Assembly (NCBI GenBank): GCA_012934845.2
Contig: WNNJ02003027.1
Span: 62,001-126,000, forward strand
DNA: 64,000 bases
From: Pomphorhynchus laevis
Taxonomy: Eukaryota; Acanthocephala; Palaeacanthocephala; Echinorhynchida; Pomphorhynchidae
Direction of reading: 5' to 3'
Under the pieces are notes generated by a model. The model saw only the letters and a list, made by a program, of their open reading frames with translations, had not been told where the DNA came from and searched no databases. Below, one piece after another: positions 10,219 through 21,404 of the stretch (its first letter is position 1; every line of letters begins with the position of its first letter). The position numbers and the translations under genes are program-made.

Positions 10219-11223
10219 ATGCGTTTTTATTGTTGTTATTATTATTTTTATCCTTTATCAGAAATGATTTTCAAAAAGCTAGTACCGGAAATCATAGGAA
10301 TACCAAACATTGACATGGAGTTACGTAGCATTATATGTCTTCCGCTAAGATTAGGATGGATGGGTGTAAGTGACCCAAGCACTGAGTCGAAATCTGAATT
10401 TGATCGATCACAGCGTTTGGTATCACCAATTATCAATGCAAATGAATCGATATCTCAAAAATCCATTCCAATGGAGATCGATAAAGAAAATAATAATATG
10501 CAAAAATTACAAATTCTTACTGAAAGTATAAGCCCCACTTTACAAAACTCAATCAAACATGCATGCTTAAAGGGGGCGTCCTCCGGGCTAAGTACACTTC
10601 CTATTGAGCAAAAAGGATTTCACTTAAGTAAGCGCGTTTTTCAGGATGCAATTGCAGTAAGATATGGTTGGGACCCTATTGACCTTCCGCGAAAGTGCAG
10701 TTGTATTTCCAAGATAAACGTCATTCATGCACTAGGATGCAAAATAGGAGGTCTACCCATGATTTGTCACGATATCATGAGAGATGCGCTTGCTGCTGAA
10801 TTAAAGGAAGTGGGAAGTCATCCTTCAATAGAGGTAATGCTTCAACCAGTTCCTGATACAATGACATTCGAGGTATCAACAACAACCAGGGATCGGTGTG
10901 CACGAATGGATATAACGTGTCACGGCATACATAGAGAAGTTTCGGAGCGGTCCTACTTGGACATTTGTGTTTTTAACCACCTGGCTCCCTCAAACGTAAA
11001 AGATAACATCGAAAATGTATACGCGTACCATGAAAATCGCAAAAGAGCGAAATACGCAGAAAGAGTACGATACCTGGAGGGTGGATTTTTCGCACTGGTC
11101 ATTTTTTCGTCTTCGGGAGTGACTGGACCAGTGGCAAATTATATATTGCAGTCAATCGCCAGACGAAAATCGATGAGAACGGGAACGGATTACTCCGAAT
11201 GTATCAGAAACGTCCGATGTTGA
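10219..11223 (+). CDS. C-terminal RT-polyprotein protein with nuclease-like domain
   Basis: The 334-codon frame is uninterrupted; the Met at 10,264 is an equally good start. Residues 36-52 (RSIICLPLRLGWMGVSD) match the region after the palm in a class of metazoan RT polyproteins. Residues 160-174 form C-x-C...H...C (C160, C162, H170, C174), followed by RD near 188. Residues 229-250 (ARMDITCHG...YLDICVF) and 274-287 (RKRAKYAERVRYLE) give a D...DxC...K..KY..RV..E layout. That resembles a PD-(D/E)XK or restriction-like endonuclease. No RT palm lies upstream, so it is either a 5'-truncated retroelement copy or a stand-alone derivative. Related fragments sit at 12.7, 37.6 and 46.1 kb. The clade is uncertain. 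Confidence 0.6.
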   Translation: MRFYCCYYYFYPLSEMIFKKLVPEIIGIPNIDMELRSIICLPLRLGWMGVSDPSTESKSEFDRSQRLVSPIINANESISQKSIPMEIDKENNNMQKLQILTESISPTLQNSIKHACLKGASSGLSTLPIEQKGFHLSKRVFQDAIAVRYGWDPIDLPRKCSCISKINVIHALGCKIGGLPMICHDIMRDALAAELKEVGSHPSIEVMLQPVPDTMTFEVSTTTRDRCARMDITCHGIHREVSERSYLDICVFNHLAPSNVKDNIENVYAYHENRKRAKYAERVRYLEGGFFALVIFSSSGVTGPVANYILQSIARRKSMRTGTDYSECIRNVRC

Positions 11224-12330
11224 ATGGCCATCACTCTAGCTAAAGCCATATCTATGTCTTTGAGGACAGTACCGAGAGCGAACTCGGGATTTCAAATCAG
11301 GCACATTGAACAATAACTAAAAAAATAAATAAAATTTATATTGAGGTCCATTTGAGGGAACCCAAATTGTATTGTTGTTGGTGTAATAAAAAAGTTTTGT
11401 TTTAAAAAAATTTAATGAGAAAACTAGCTGCCAGCGCATCTTATTAATGATCCCTGACTAAAACTGTGTCACATTTATTTACAGTTAACTATTTAATTAA
11501 CCAATGCTTATTAATTAATTTCAAATAGCACGAAAGATTTTAATGTTTGATAAAACGGAATTCGTTATATAATGACTTAAATGCTTACTTTGTAAGCTGA
11601 TTAATAACGAAAGCTTAAATGCATTTAAGATAAACATTTGGAAATATTATATATTTGATAAAATTAAAAATAAAATGAAAATAACAAACAATTATAAAAG
11701 GAAAGATAAAATTAATAAAGATATGTATAAAGAACTTACTAAATTAAAGGATAACTATATAATAACAACTATTGATATATATGAATGATATGAAACAACC
11801 CCGAACCATTAAATTTAAAATATGCCATTAAAATATGCCATTTTAGTGGTATATTTTAATGTGCTGTTAGTTGTGCCTCTTAGATTTTTTTTATTGTGCT
11901 GTTAGTTGTGCCTCTTTTTTCATCAAAACATCAAACTGAAATTAACAATAAACAACAAAATGAACAAAAACAACAACATAGAAAAAAGCTCAAAAGCAGC
12001 AACAATGACAAAAGATACTATTCAGAACAAAATTAATGTTAGGATTGATTTTAAAGTTAATAATTTAAAATAATGAATAAATTGCAAACTACAATTTCAA
12101 ACAAAATTTGTTTTTTTAATAACAAAAATTTAATTTTTGTTATTAAATCAATATCGGGTTTAATTTTAAATGACTTTTAATTTTATGACTTTATTATATA
12201 AAAAAATTCTTGTATTTTAAGTTCAAGAATGTTATACTACAAATAAATCACTTTATTCATATCAAATTCAATTTTAGGATCATTGTTTACGGAATGATAT
12301 ATAACAAGCCTTGATCCAATTCATTTTTAA
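11224..12330. other. AT-rich spacer with possible PLE N-terminal scrap
   Basis: Around 11,695-11,790 the plus strand reads KINKDMYKELTKLKDNYIIT, faintly like the start of a PLE RT, but it is too short to rely on. A duplicated phrase (GTGCTGTTAGTTGTGCCTCTT) occurs at about 11,860 and 11,895. The rest is A/T-rich without recognisable content. Confidence 0.35.
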
Positions 12331-12334
12331 CAGA

Positions 12335-12468
12335 ATATTTATGTTGAATAATACGTTTTCAATTTTACCCTGCCTTAATTGACCTATATACATCCTAGCA
12401 CAATCATCACAAGGTATTTGATATACAACGCTATCTTTATTATAACATGGTTTGCGTTTAAATATATT
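12335..12468 (-). mobile_element. PLE GIY-YIG endonuclease fragment
   Basis: The minus strand reads KRKPCYNKDSVVYQIPC, then DDCARMYIGQLRQGKIENV. The spacing of VVYQI, the CxxC pair and YIGQ is that of the GIY-YIG nuclease at the C-terminus of Penelope-like elements, including the two cysteines before the YIG box. The fragment covers only the start of the domain and is broken on both sides. It is a second PLE trace in the region, opposite in strand to the one at 14.0 kb. Confidence 0.75.
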
Positions 12469-12713
12469 TTTAATTTTTGTTATTTTTATTATAAAGAACT
12501 ACATCTTTTGGGCTATTATTAGAACATTTTATATGTTCAACTATTTCACTGTCCCACTTATCATCAATTTAGGGTATACCCATATTTCTTGTGTATATAC
12601 ATTAACATTTAAAACATTAACGAATGCAAATTTTTAAATACTTTTATTATCCACTTTTTGTTTTTCTCCTGATAATGAGAAACCTATCAATTAATTATTG
12701 AATAACCATACAA

Positions 12714-13304
12714 TTGAATCTTGTCAAGGGTTTAAGAGAACGGCCTGCTTACATACTCATACACGGCGACCCACCCGGAGCAATTGAATTCGCTGTTACA
12801 AACCCTCAGCAGTCATCATACTTGAATAAATCAAGCACAAAGGCTACTTACGTCGCGGAACAGTACGCAATCCACGTTAAAGAACGAAAATACCAACATA
12901 TCATGGAGGAAAATTGTTACATTTTTACCCCTGTCGAATCTATCGACAAGCAACAATCTGATATGATGCGGATAAGATTGGTCAAAACAAGAAAAGTCAA
13001 AGAAAATTCGATTTTGCCATCATGGCTCGCCTGGGAAACATGTTCTTCCAACGAATTTAACCGGCGCTGGAGCCGAATAAAATATCGTTCTTCGTCCTAT
13101 GAAAAGTGCAACCCCGAAGGACCAGCTATAAAGGGCTCGAAGCTTCCAACTCTGGCATCAGTGAACAGTGCAAAACAATCTAGCAACGAGCAACAGCGAC
13201 CGCGAGTTGTGACAGGCAGGCCAGCAAACTTATTATATATCGGAGACAATCAAGAAATGCGAAAACGTCGAGCAATGCTAGTTACAGAGGGAGAAAGCGA
13301 ATGA
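12714..13304 (+). pseudogene. Nuclease-like RT-polyprotein C-terminal fragment
   Basis: The 196-codon frame opens with RERPAYILIHGDPPGAIEFAV, then VTNPQQSSYLNKSS and VAEQYAIHVKERKYQHIM, then NCYIFTPVESID. From memory this tracks a retroelement C-terminal block of the form RPADILI..W..G..AAFDV.VTsPlq......A...K..KY....C...F.P...E, itself PD-(D/E)XK-like. If so, the first catalytic-type aspartate (residue after RPA) is Tyr here. The remaining about 100 residues are basic and unrecognised. Sequence with the same higher GC content continues to about 13,612, in more than one frame. It looks like a decayed element remnant; a host gene cannot be excluded. Confidence 0.45.
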
Positions 13305-13612
13305 GTAGATGTCGCGACCATTAATCGGCCCAACTTATCCTTCACAAGGTCAGGTAGCCGCTTTTTAGAATACGGTGCTGAAGATTCAAACACGAGGATC
13401 TAAGCAGGGAAGATAATTTCCAGTCTGTGGATGGTTGTAGCGTTCCTGTAGCCGCCGACCGTTGTCTACAGCAATGAGATAACCGCGATTGGCACGGTGA
13501 GGTGGACACTTCTCTGAATATGGAGTCGCGTGAAGACGCAGAATTTTCAGACAACGAGGACATCTCTTGCGCTGCCCGTATAGACGACATACTGCATGAT
13601 GATTTACGCTGA
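13305..13612 (+). pseudogene. Coding-like continuation of the 12.7-kb frame
   Basis: GC content stays well above the surroundings. The plus strand keeps coding-like stretches, finishing with an acidic tail (MESREDAEFSDNEDISC...HDDLR) before a stop at about 13,612. No domain was recognised. It is read as the decayed remainder of the preceding fragment. Confidence 0.3.
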
Positions 13613-13975
13613 CATAATGGATAATTGATAAAGATTCCCTAACAATTAGTTATCGAAAATCGACTTTGTAATAAATATATAAAAATTCTACTCTCTCCAT
13701 TAATTTATAACTAATAAATCAATGAGTGAACAAACGATTTATAAATCAGTATTAATTACGATTATCTTACAATATTTTGTTAATGAAATATTTGACATTA
13801 ATGAAATATCGTAAATTAATTGTTCTAACACTTTCTTTATACCAGCAAAAAATTCCTTTCCAAATATTAAATTAAATAGAAAAGGTACTATTTAATTAAG
13901 TGGATTTTTCCAGCTAAATCTAGCATTGTATATTTGTATCTTTATTATTAAGAATTTAATAGAAAGAATACGAGA
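13613..13975. other. AT-rich spacer
   Basis: A/T-rich with TTAATGAAATAT repeats; no gene seen. Confidence 0.4.
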
Positions 13976-13978
13976 TTT

Positions 13979-14191
13979 GTGGGTCAAATTGTGGGTCAAA
14001 TCAAACGACCAATGTACTTAAGAATAAATGATCATCATAGTGCTCTAAAGAAAAGTAACTCGTCTTCTGCAATACTAAACTTTTCCCTCAACAACAATAA
14101 CTCAATTGAGTTTGACGATATCAAAATACTTGAAAAAGAGCCGAATACCAATAGACGTTTGATACTCGAATTGATACTGTATAGGAACTAA
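13979..14191 (+). mobile_element. PLE GIY-YIG endonuclease C-terminal fragment
   Basis: The 70-codon frame reads GQIKRPMYLRINDHHSALKK, then SAILNFSLNNNNSIEFDDIK and ILEKEPNTNRRLILELILY. This matches the second half of the PLE-type GIY-YIG nuclease (VGQTKR.L..R..EH..., hxFdf...ILd.E.n...R...E). The first words (GQIVGQIKR) look like a short local duplication. It has no RT attached and is a fossil fragment. Confidence 0.75.
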
Positions 14192-14429
14192 GATGCATGA
14201 AACAAATTAAATTACAATCTAAGGAGTCCTACCGCAGCATAGACTAGAAATAGGAAAGAGATAAGTGGTCGAAAGAGAAAAACATTTTCACTGTTTCTTT
14301 AATAATAGAAATTTATATTTCTATCATATCTATAATAATAAAGATTTTCTCAAATACTAACATACATCAGTTAAATATGTCGGACAACAAATCCAAAAAA
14401 TATAAAAGGTTGACCGTCAAATACTTAGT

Positions 14430-15640
14430 GTATGTGGCTATAGTCTCCTATATACAGACTGGGGAATCAGTTCCCTTCAGCTTAAATCATCTCGCCGCGT
14501 TCCGGCTGAACCACTCAGGGTATCACACACCTTAGAGTCCAATAGAGACGGTCATTGGTAGGTAATAGCAAGATGAGGAAGTTGAGAAACTAGTGTTTGT
14601 TCGGGTAGACGTCCTCTAGAAAAGAATACTAATCCCGAGATTCCCCAGTTAACCATAAGCGCACCTGAACACTCCCTCTTAATGACAGTTGTTGATTCCG
14701 TTTCAGGACCTATCTAGCTCTCTTCAGAACACTTTTAAATGTATTTAAGTCTGATTCTGTCGATCATTTAACATAATTATAAATCTCAGGTACCTTACTT
14801 GATATGAGAAGACTGGGAGTGGTTGATTCTGTATACTAGAAGAAAGATTTGAGAGTGCTAGTCTCTGTTTTTTCTTTGTCGCAAGGGTGTCATTAAAGAC
14901 AACAACCTGCGATTTGCGGAGTTGAGAATAAGATTTGATGAAGGTAACTGGTGTTTTAATCTTGAAAAGAAACGGATGATATCTGAGACTATGTATTTGC
15001 ATCTGTATACAGAAAGCAGGGCTTTATGATGACATCTGTATACAGAAAGCAGGGGATATCATCATATACCACTAGATGTTATTCGCTTTTGAATAGTTTG
15101 AAAAGTACAATCGAGGCAGCAAGATATAAGATAGGAGAAAGTGGTGGACCTTGAGGCACACCTGTAATTGGATAGAACTGACGTGCATCAGTGTCGTCTT
15201 CATAGTAAAACCGCATGGTGTATAGCAATATCTTCAGCCTGTTAACAGTTCTCGCAGGCAACCCAAGGGACCTGAGAAAAGAGATAGCAAAAGGAATGGA
15301 AATGCGGTCAAATCTTGTGGAAAAGTCAAGAAAACAGCTATAACAAGCTGATGACTGTTATCTTGACAAAATATGTGTACTTCACCAATTGCTAAATGAA
15401 CCGAGCGACTTTTTACAAGCCCATGAAAACTTTGCGGGATTAACTTATGCCTACATAGATGGCATCGGATTCTACTCACAAGCGCTTTTTTTATAGATGG
15501 AAATGATGGAATTTTGAATCGAAAGGGGCCGCAGGTCTTTGGGACATTAAATCGAGTTTTCTTCGGTAAAGATATTCTCCAGCTAATGTTTATGATAATA
15601 AACTATTTTGAAACGTCATTATTTTAGTTTGATGAACTTT
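14430..15640 (-). mobile_element. LINE family C, 3' part (copy i)
   Basis: Minus-strand pieces match the LINE at 59.8-62 kb: RLKILLYTMRFYYEDDTDARQ and FYPITGVPQGPPLSPILYLA (15,261-15,079), a degraded catalytic region, KSQVVVFNDTLATKKKQRLA (15,002-14,745), and the shared 3' end (CGGCTGAACCACTCAGGGT near 14,500). The RT is of the I/jockey-like superclade with an unusual YEDD segment before GVPQG. Multiple frameshifts occur. The left boundary is set by the shared 3' sequence. Confidence 0.75.
15001..15054. repeat. 33-bp tandem duplication inside LINE C
   Basis: ATCTGTATACAGAAAGCAGG occurs at 15,001 and 15,034. The duplication lies beside the RT catalytic region and further disrupts it. Confidence 0.85.
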
Positions 15641-15699
15641 CAACGGTGTCGAAAATATGTTTCTCGAGGAACAGTTCCAACAGCTGTTCCTCGAATAAA

Positions 15700-16740
15700 C
15701 CTTTTATAGCCGTCAAATCAGACTAGTTTACTCTGTGTATATTAAAATCCCTTATTACTAAATAGTCATAATCTCTTCAGTAACTGCTCAACTGAGAGAT
15801 CAGCACTTCACAGCCTGTTCGTGGAAATCGATAGATAACGCCAACAGTTGTCTATTCAGTTGTGGTTTTGATTCGGCACCAAAGTGTTTCTGTAAACCTC
15901 TTTTATGCTAGTATTTTTCAATCACAATAACAGAAAAATAGCTTCTAAAATAGAGAGAGCAACACCTCCACCTGTTCTAGATCTAACACGATCACTCCGA
16001 ATGAGTTGGTAATTCGATAGATTCAATTCAGCGTCACAAAATTCTTGTGAAAACATGTTTCGGTTACGGCCACCAAATCGGGATCGCTTTGGGCAGTAAT
16101 TTCAATGAGCTCTTTAATTTTGTGTCTCAAACTCTGCGCACCAAAGTGCAACACTCGAATGTTCATCATATCCTTATCAATTCAGGGAATAGTATCGATG
16201 GCCTCCGTCGAATCCTTGGCCTCCTTTACAACTTGCCATAATCTTTACGTTTCTTCAATTCCGAAGTTGCTTCTCTCATTTTTAAGCAATCTTCTGGGCA
16301 AGATCACTAAGCACCTTGTAGTCTTCTTCTCTGAGTCTATGAGCTTGGCCTAATATCAGCATTAATTGATCTTCAGACGTTAATACAACCTTGAGAGGGC
16401 GCAGTTTCGCCAACTCTTATGTCGGTCTACGACCGAGTCTGAATGCCGTCTCAACAGTGATGCTTGGATTCCTGTCATCGGAGAATATCGTGACAACTTT
16501 GTGGCGAAACTATCCCTATCTTCATCAACCCGGTTGTCCGTAGTTTCTCCACTTGCTTCAGATACATTGATTATTATTAGGTCATTCGCTCTGCCATTGG
16601 TTGTTTGTAATTTTATTTTTTGGTGTGGAGTCTTTGAAGACAAAGTTGTTTGCTTTCCCTTTTCTTCTAGCAGTTTTATTTTCCGCCATTGTAAATCCAG
16701 TTTGGAATTTGGATTCCGCAAGGCTATTTTTTCTTCTTAA
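15700..16740 (-). mobile_element. LINE endonuclease and ORF1-like fragment
   Basis: The minus strand encodes FCDAELNLSNYQLIRSDR followed by RSRTGGGVALSIL near 16,030-15,930. This is the strand/loop of an APE-type LINE endonuclease (E..d.el.l..Y...R.DR...GGG.a). Upstream (16,721-16,380) a 113-codon basic frame (KLDLQWRKIKLLEEKGKQ...) could be the preceding ORF1-like leader. The endonuclease resembles jockey/CR1-type enzymes. It is not the type seen in the 61.8-kb LINE, so this may be a separate insertion abutting copy i. The frame is broken repeatedly. Confidence 0.55.
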
Positions 16741-16759
16741 AAAGATTTTAATATTTTGA

Positions 16760-17175
16760 TATTCAAACACTCGTATTATTTACAGCTAACATTTAGATAG
16801 AAACACGTGAAATAATTCTTTAATAATATTAAAATTTAGAGTCGATATAATAGCGGGTGATGTTTTTGGAAAATCAACAAAGTAAAGACAACATTGGAAT
16901 TTATACAATTAATTTCGTTTGAGCATCACGTACGATGCAATTCCCGATTTGATTTTGTACAGTATTTACTAATGCCTTAGTGTTATTGTCTGCTAAACAT
17001 AAGATATGTTTGTTTAGAACAAAATAAAAAAGGTTACATGCTAAAATTGTAATACTTAATAATTAAAATTATAAATTATAATTAATATTCAGTGAAGTGC
17101 TTTAATTATATAGTTATTGTTCATATTTATATAAGTAATATACATCAACGTCTACTATGTCTATCCTTATTTGAT
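16760..17175. other. AT-rich spacer
   Basis: No coding frame or repeat recognised. Confidence 0.4.
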
Positions 17176-17680
17176 CAACTGCATAGCTTGCGAATGAACT
17201 CACGAAGGAATGTGATGCCCTTGAGACGGATCCCGTTTTGATACCAGTTAACCGCTATATCGTTTTCGAAAACGAAACTACTTGGAAGACTAATGCTGAG
17301 CGAATTGATGTAATATATCTATTGATGTGTATTATATACCTCAATAAGTTACTCCGTTACTACAGCCAACATACAGCAAAAACGAATAAATGTACACCAT
17401 TTGTTGATCAATTGACGTACGTAGCTAATTCTATAAACGAAACGATCCCCGTTTCGTTTATTTAGAATTAACGTCTAAACAGTAAGAGTGGTTAAATTAC
17501 TCGCGGCCGCTCCGTGCAGTCTATTCTAATCGAACTGCATATATTGTTTATGAACTCACGAATGTATGCGATGCCGTAGAGACGGAACCCGATACCAGTT
17601 AACCACCATAACGTTTTCGAAAATGAATATATTTGCAAGACTAATACTGGCAAATTGATATTGCATGTCTTTTTTCAGAC
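17176..17680 (+). repeat. Two diverged tandem units, period about 356 bp
   Basis: GAACTCACGAAGGAATGTGA, GATACCAGTTAACC, CGTTTTCGAAAA and AAGACTAATGCTG at 17,196-17,310 recur as GAACTCACGAATGTATGCGA, GATACCAGTTAACC, CGTTTTCGAAAA and AAGACTAATACTG at 17,552-17,660. Between them is a GC-rich phrase containing GCGGCCGC at about 17,503. This is a satellite-like pair of unknown origin. Confidence 0.7.
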
Positions 17681-17915
17681 ACGATTTGAGTGAACTTTTA
17701 TTTTTTCGTCACAGGATATAATGAAGAAAAATTTTATTCACAATACACAATTTGTATATTGTTGAATACACAATTTGCATTTTTATAGTTTTGTTAAGTA
17801 TTAATTCCACACGATAATATATTAACAGCTATATATTTTAATATTTTATAAAATATTAAAAGAAATATTTTAGAAAACCCAAAATTAAAATTGTATAATG
17901 TAAAATCCTCTAGAT
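17681..17915. other. AT-rich spacer
   Basis: No feature recognised. Confidence 0.3.
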
Positions 17916-17919
17916 TATA

Positions 17920-18085
17920 AATTCAAAAATGGTAGTGTGCTGCTTATCGTATTTGATTTGTATTGTTTCTTTTGTATTTTCGCATTTATTTCTACACGTT
18001 GCTATTTGTATCAAGGAATATGAAATAAACGTGATAACATAACAGTTTCTCCAGATAGCCTCTAAGTTTTATTTAACAATTTTAT
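17920..18085 (+). repeat. Dispersed repeat X, diverged copy
   Basis: AAGGAATATGAAATAAACGT, GATAACATAACAGTTTCTCC and AGCCTCTAAGTTTTATTTAA follow the internal order of repeat X at 5.87-6.12 kb. The ends are not clear. Confidence 0.4.
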
Positions 18086-18681
18086 TAAAATGAAATCAAT
18101 CAATAAATAATAAATAAAAAATAAAAATTTATGGATTTATCAATTCAGATATTTTTATGAACGGATAGAAAATAATACATTTTGTTTTTCATTATTAAGA
18201 TATTTACAATTTTTAAATTTATAGCACAAAATATGTAAACTTAATTAAGTGATCTAAAGTGGTTTATGCTTGAGAGATATTTTAAACTAGAGTATTACAA
18301 AGATAAAAGCAAAAAGCACAGCTTTCTTGATTTAGCGCATAATCATTTAGTGACATAAATGCTACAATCGCAGCATTTGGTTAACGACAAAGGAACTAGG
18401 CGAGTCCTAAATTGAAATCGTGGCTGTAATATATTTGTAATATCTTGTAATTACTTATATTTTGCGATTTCAATTTAATGAAATGAAAAATATGTGCAAC
18501 AGCGCGAACACTATCGGTGCATCAAAGAATCCAACAAAAAAGGATTAAAGGATAGTGATCTTGGAAATATATCTGTTTCTAGCACGGAGGGTGAACTCAC
18601 TCCTGTGCCAAATTTAACTAACTTGGTAGTGATAAAGATGAAAAACCATTGTAGAAAATCTATCTTTGTCATTTTTTGAGA
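18086..18681. other. AT-rich spacer
   Basis: A 61-codon frame at 18,494-18,679 has no recognisable motif and is not called as a gene. Confidence 0.35.
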
Positions 18682-18711
18682 GAATTCGCTTCGAAATTTC
18701 GAAGCGAATTC
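18682..18711. repeat. Perfect 30-bp palindrome
   Basis: The two arms GAATTCGCTTCGAAA and TTTCGAAGCGAATTC are exact reverse complements with no spacer. The motif GAAATTTCGAA repeats immediately to the right. It could extrude as a cruciform. Its function is unknown. Confidence 0.9.
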
Positions 18712-18889
18712 GAAATTTCGAAAAAAAAACGACTTCGAGTTATTTTTTTATTATATTCGATTCCTCGAAGCGGAAGTTCGGATTTTTTCTTCTCCAGATC
18801 TGGCTTACTCATATCTAGACTACTTCACAAAAACTTGTCTGACAATGGCTCGACCGGTTATAAGTCCATTCAAGCAACTTAGAAGATTT

Positions 18890-20330
18890 CGAATTTTCCT
18901 GCATATGCCTATGGTGAAGAGGCATTTTTTGCCTGCTGAATGGAAAAAGTTATGAGCTGGATTGGAAGCATTGGCCTTGACAGTTTTGGAAGAGTCACTA
19001 TCCCTGCATAACTATGGAGCCACTCAATCTCACCCAACCAATCCCGTCTTGGGGTGACTCCATCCACTATTTTTTGACGTCGCTTCACTATCTTCTCGGG
19101 TCTATAAGCTTTTGACAGCCTATAAAAGAAAAGAAGTGGCCGTCACATTACTTTTAGCATCACCTTCCGATGTAGCCGGCATCAATATTTGTCGTGGAAT
19201 TTTTTACCGAAACGTAATTCAATCTCATGTCCTAAAGATTTGCTACCTATCGCGATTTAAAACTCCCTCATCTCCATCTACGAAAAAGCGCTTGCGCATA
19301 GAATCCGCGATCATTTGATTAGACTTAATTTTAATCTCATAAAATTTTCATGGGTTTGTCAAAGGGCGATTGGTCACTTTAACAATTGGTGAAGTACATC
19401 ATTTTTTGGGGATATCAATCATCAACTTGATGTGGCTGTTTTTTGTGATTTTTCTGCCGCATTTGGCAGCATCTCCATTCCCTTTGTTATCTTTTCTCTC
19501 AGGTCCATCGATTTGCATGTGAGAATTGCTAACTTGGTGGAGATTTTGCTGTACACCAAGCGGTTCTACTATGAAGACGACCCTAATGCACGTCAGTTCT
19601 ACCTTATTACGCGTGTGCCCCAAGGCTAACAATTTTCTTTAATATCATATCTTGCTGCCTCCATCGAACTATATAAGATATTTAAACGTGATCAACATCT
19701 AGTGGTATACGCTGATTATACCACAGCCCTGTTCTCTGGACGCAGGTGCAAAGATGTGGTCTCGGAAATCAGCCGTTTATTTTTAAGATTAAAAGACCAG
19801 TTAACAATGTCTAATCTTATTTTGAACTCCTCGAAATCATAAGTGGTCGCATTTCACGCCCCCTGCTACCCAGAAAAAGTTGAAGAGATTATCACTCTCA
19901 GCACTCATCCGTTTTGCAGCCTCAACTACTCCTTACCTTCACAAGTAGAGTGAAATACCCGGGGTTCACTATTACGGTGAACTGGTCAGCAAAAGCTGAC
20001 CTGGATAGACTCAAACGTATCCTGAAGAAAGCTAGGTGGGACCCTGAAATGGGATCAGCATATGTCCTTGAATGGGAAACCAAAGTGCACCTCTGGGGTA
20101 CTTGGGCTATCTCGGGATTAGTCTTCTTTTACATAGGACGTCCCCTAGAGCAAAGACTAAGGTCTCTTAAGCTCCTTATCTCGCAATTACCGAGCATAGT
20201 CCGCCTCGATTGGACTTTTCGACAGGTGAGAAATCCCGGGTGGTTTAATCGGAGAGCGGCGTGTTGGATCGACTGGAGGACTCAGATCCCGCTAGAACTG
20301 ATGCCTTAGCAAAATTTTGTAGATTTCTTG
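18890..20330 (+). mobile_element. LINE family C, RT to 3' end (copy ii)
   Basis: Plus-strand blocks in order: an RT fingers region (about 19,110-19,400), VAVFCDFSAAFGSISIPFV (19,430-19,487), LLYTKRFYYEDDPNARQFY and TRVPQG (19,545-19,625), VVYADYTTALFSGRRC (about 19,700-19,750), NWSAKADLDRLKRILKKARW (19,983-20,040), and the shared 3' end (AACCGATTGGACT-type phrase at 20,210 and CGGCGTGTTGGATCGACTGG). The catalytic box reads YADY instead of YADD, so it is inactive. Stops near 19,627 and elsewhere also break it. Confidence 0.8.
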
Positions 20331-20799
20331 TAGTTTTGTTTATTAGCTGTTTTTCTCTTTAGTTATTATCGGTTATATAGCTTTTAAGAAATCAAATCAG
20401 CTAACTGATTTGATAAATAAAAGTTTAACTCATCAAATTTAGAGACTAAGCTGCGAACATTGGAACATGCAATCCTGATAGGATGACTATCGTAATTCAC
20501 CGAACTTTTCGATAAGATGGTACGAATTATTTATCAATACTGATCAATTATTTATCAATAATTGATCAGTAGCAACTATTTAAAAATAATAAATATATAA
20601 TTATTGGAACTGGATCAAATGAAAATCAAATCAGCTAACTGAGTCTACGTATTTAATATAATTATAAAATAAAGAAAACATAATAATGCTAAATCAAAAT
20701 TTAATAATTAAATAATAAAATAAATAGTTGTTATAAGATTTTTTATAATTTAAATCAAGTTAAAATATAAAATTGAAATTTAAAATTAAAGTCATTTTT
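20331..20799. other. AT-rich spacer with shared phrase
   Basis: AATCAGCTAACTGAGTCT at 20,630 also occurs at about 463 (ATCAGCTAACTGAGTCTG) and, partly, at 20,395 and in reverse near 23,240. It is probably one end of a dispersed repeat. No gene. Confidence 0.35.
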
Positions 20800-21150
20800 A
20801 TGAATTGACTAATAAGTAACAGACTTTGTATCAGAATAAGAATTAGAGGTCATCAGTAGGAACTGCTATGCTATCAGGTTTCGGCCCCTATTCATCGACC
20901 CAACATGGCAGCAGGGCCAAATAAATGTTAACATTTTTCCTCTGATTAAATTTTATTATACAAAGATTTGGGGTTATCAAGTTTCGAACCTTATTCCTCG
21001 AACCCACATAGCAGCTGGGGCATACATGCCAATGATGGATTTCATTGGCATGTATGCCAATGAAATCTTATGTATTTTGATTATCTATCGTAATATCTTA
21101 CTCTAACCAAGTATATTATCTACTAAAAAAGTTCCACTTAAGAGTTTAAT
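20800..21150 (-). repeat. Dispersed repeat X, reverse copies
   Basis: ATGAATTGACTAATAAGTAA, GTATCAGAATAAGAATTAGA and GGTCATCAGTAGGAACTGC are the X end and interior in reverse. A second partial set (GGGTTATCAAGTTTCGAACC then the X-end phrase at 21,095-21,140) follows, so two overlapping or nested copies are likely. GGCATGTATGCCAATG is a local inverted duplication at about 21,025-21,055. Confidence 0.45.
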
Positions 21151-21404
21151 TTTTTTGTATTTTGATGATTTATATATTTTATGATTTTATTTTAATTTTA
21201 GTGTTTTATTAAAAAAAGATTTTATTATATCTTCAACCAAATAATTCTTTAATAAATCAAGATAATTGTAGAAGATAATTGTTTAATTAATTGATTAATC
21301 AATTAGATAATTTTTAATTAATTTTTTAGTAATCAAGATAATTGTTTCTTTTATAAAATATTGATTCGGATAAAGCTGAATCAATTTTACGATTCTCTGT
21401 TTGA

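Noticed and set aside
16047-16740. Plus-strand frames at 16.0-16.7 kb
   Set aside because: The minus strand encodes LINE endonuclease and leader motifs over the same DNA, so the plus frames are shadows.
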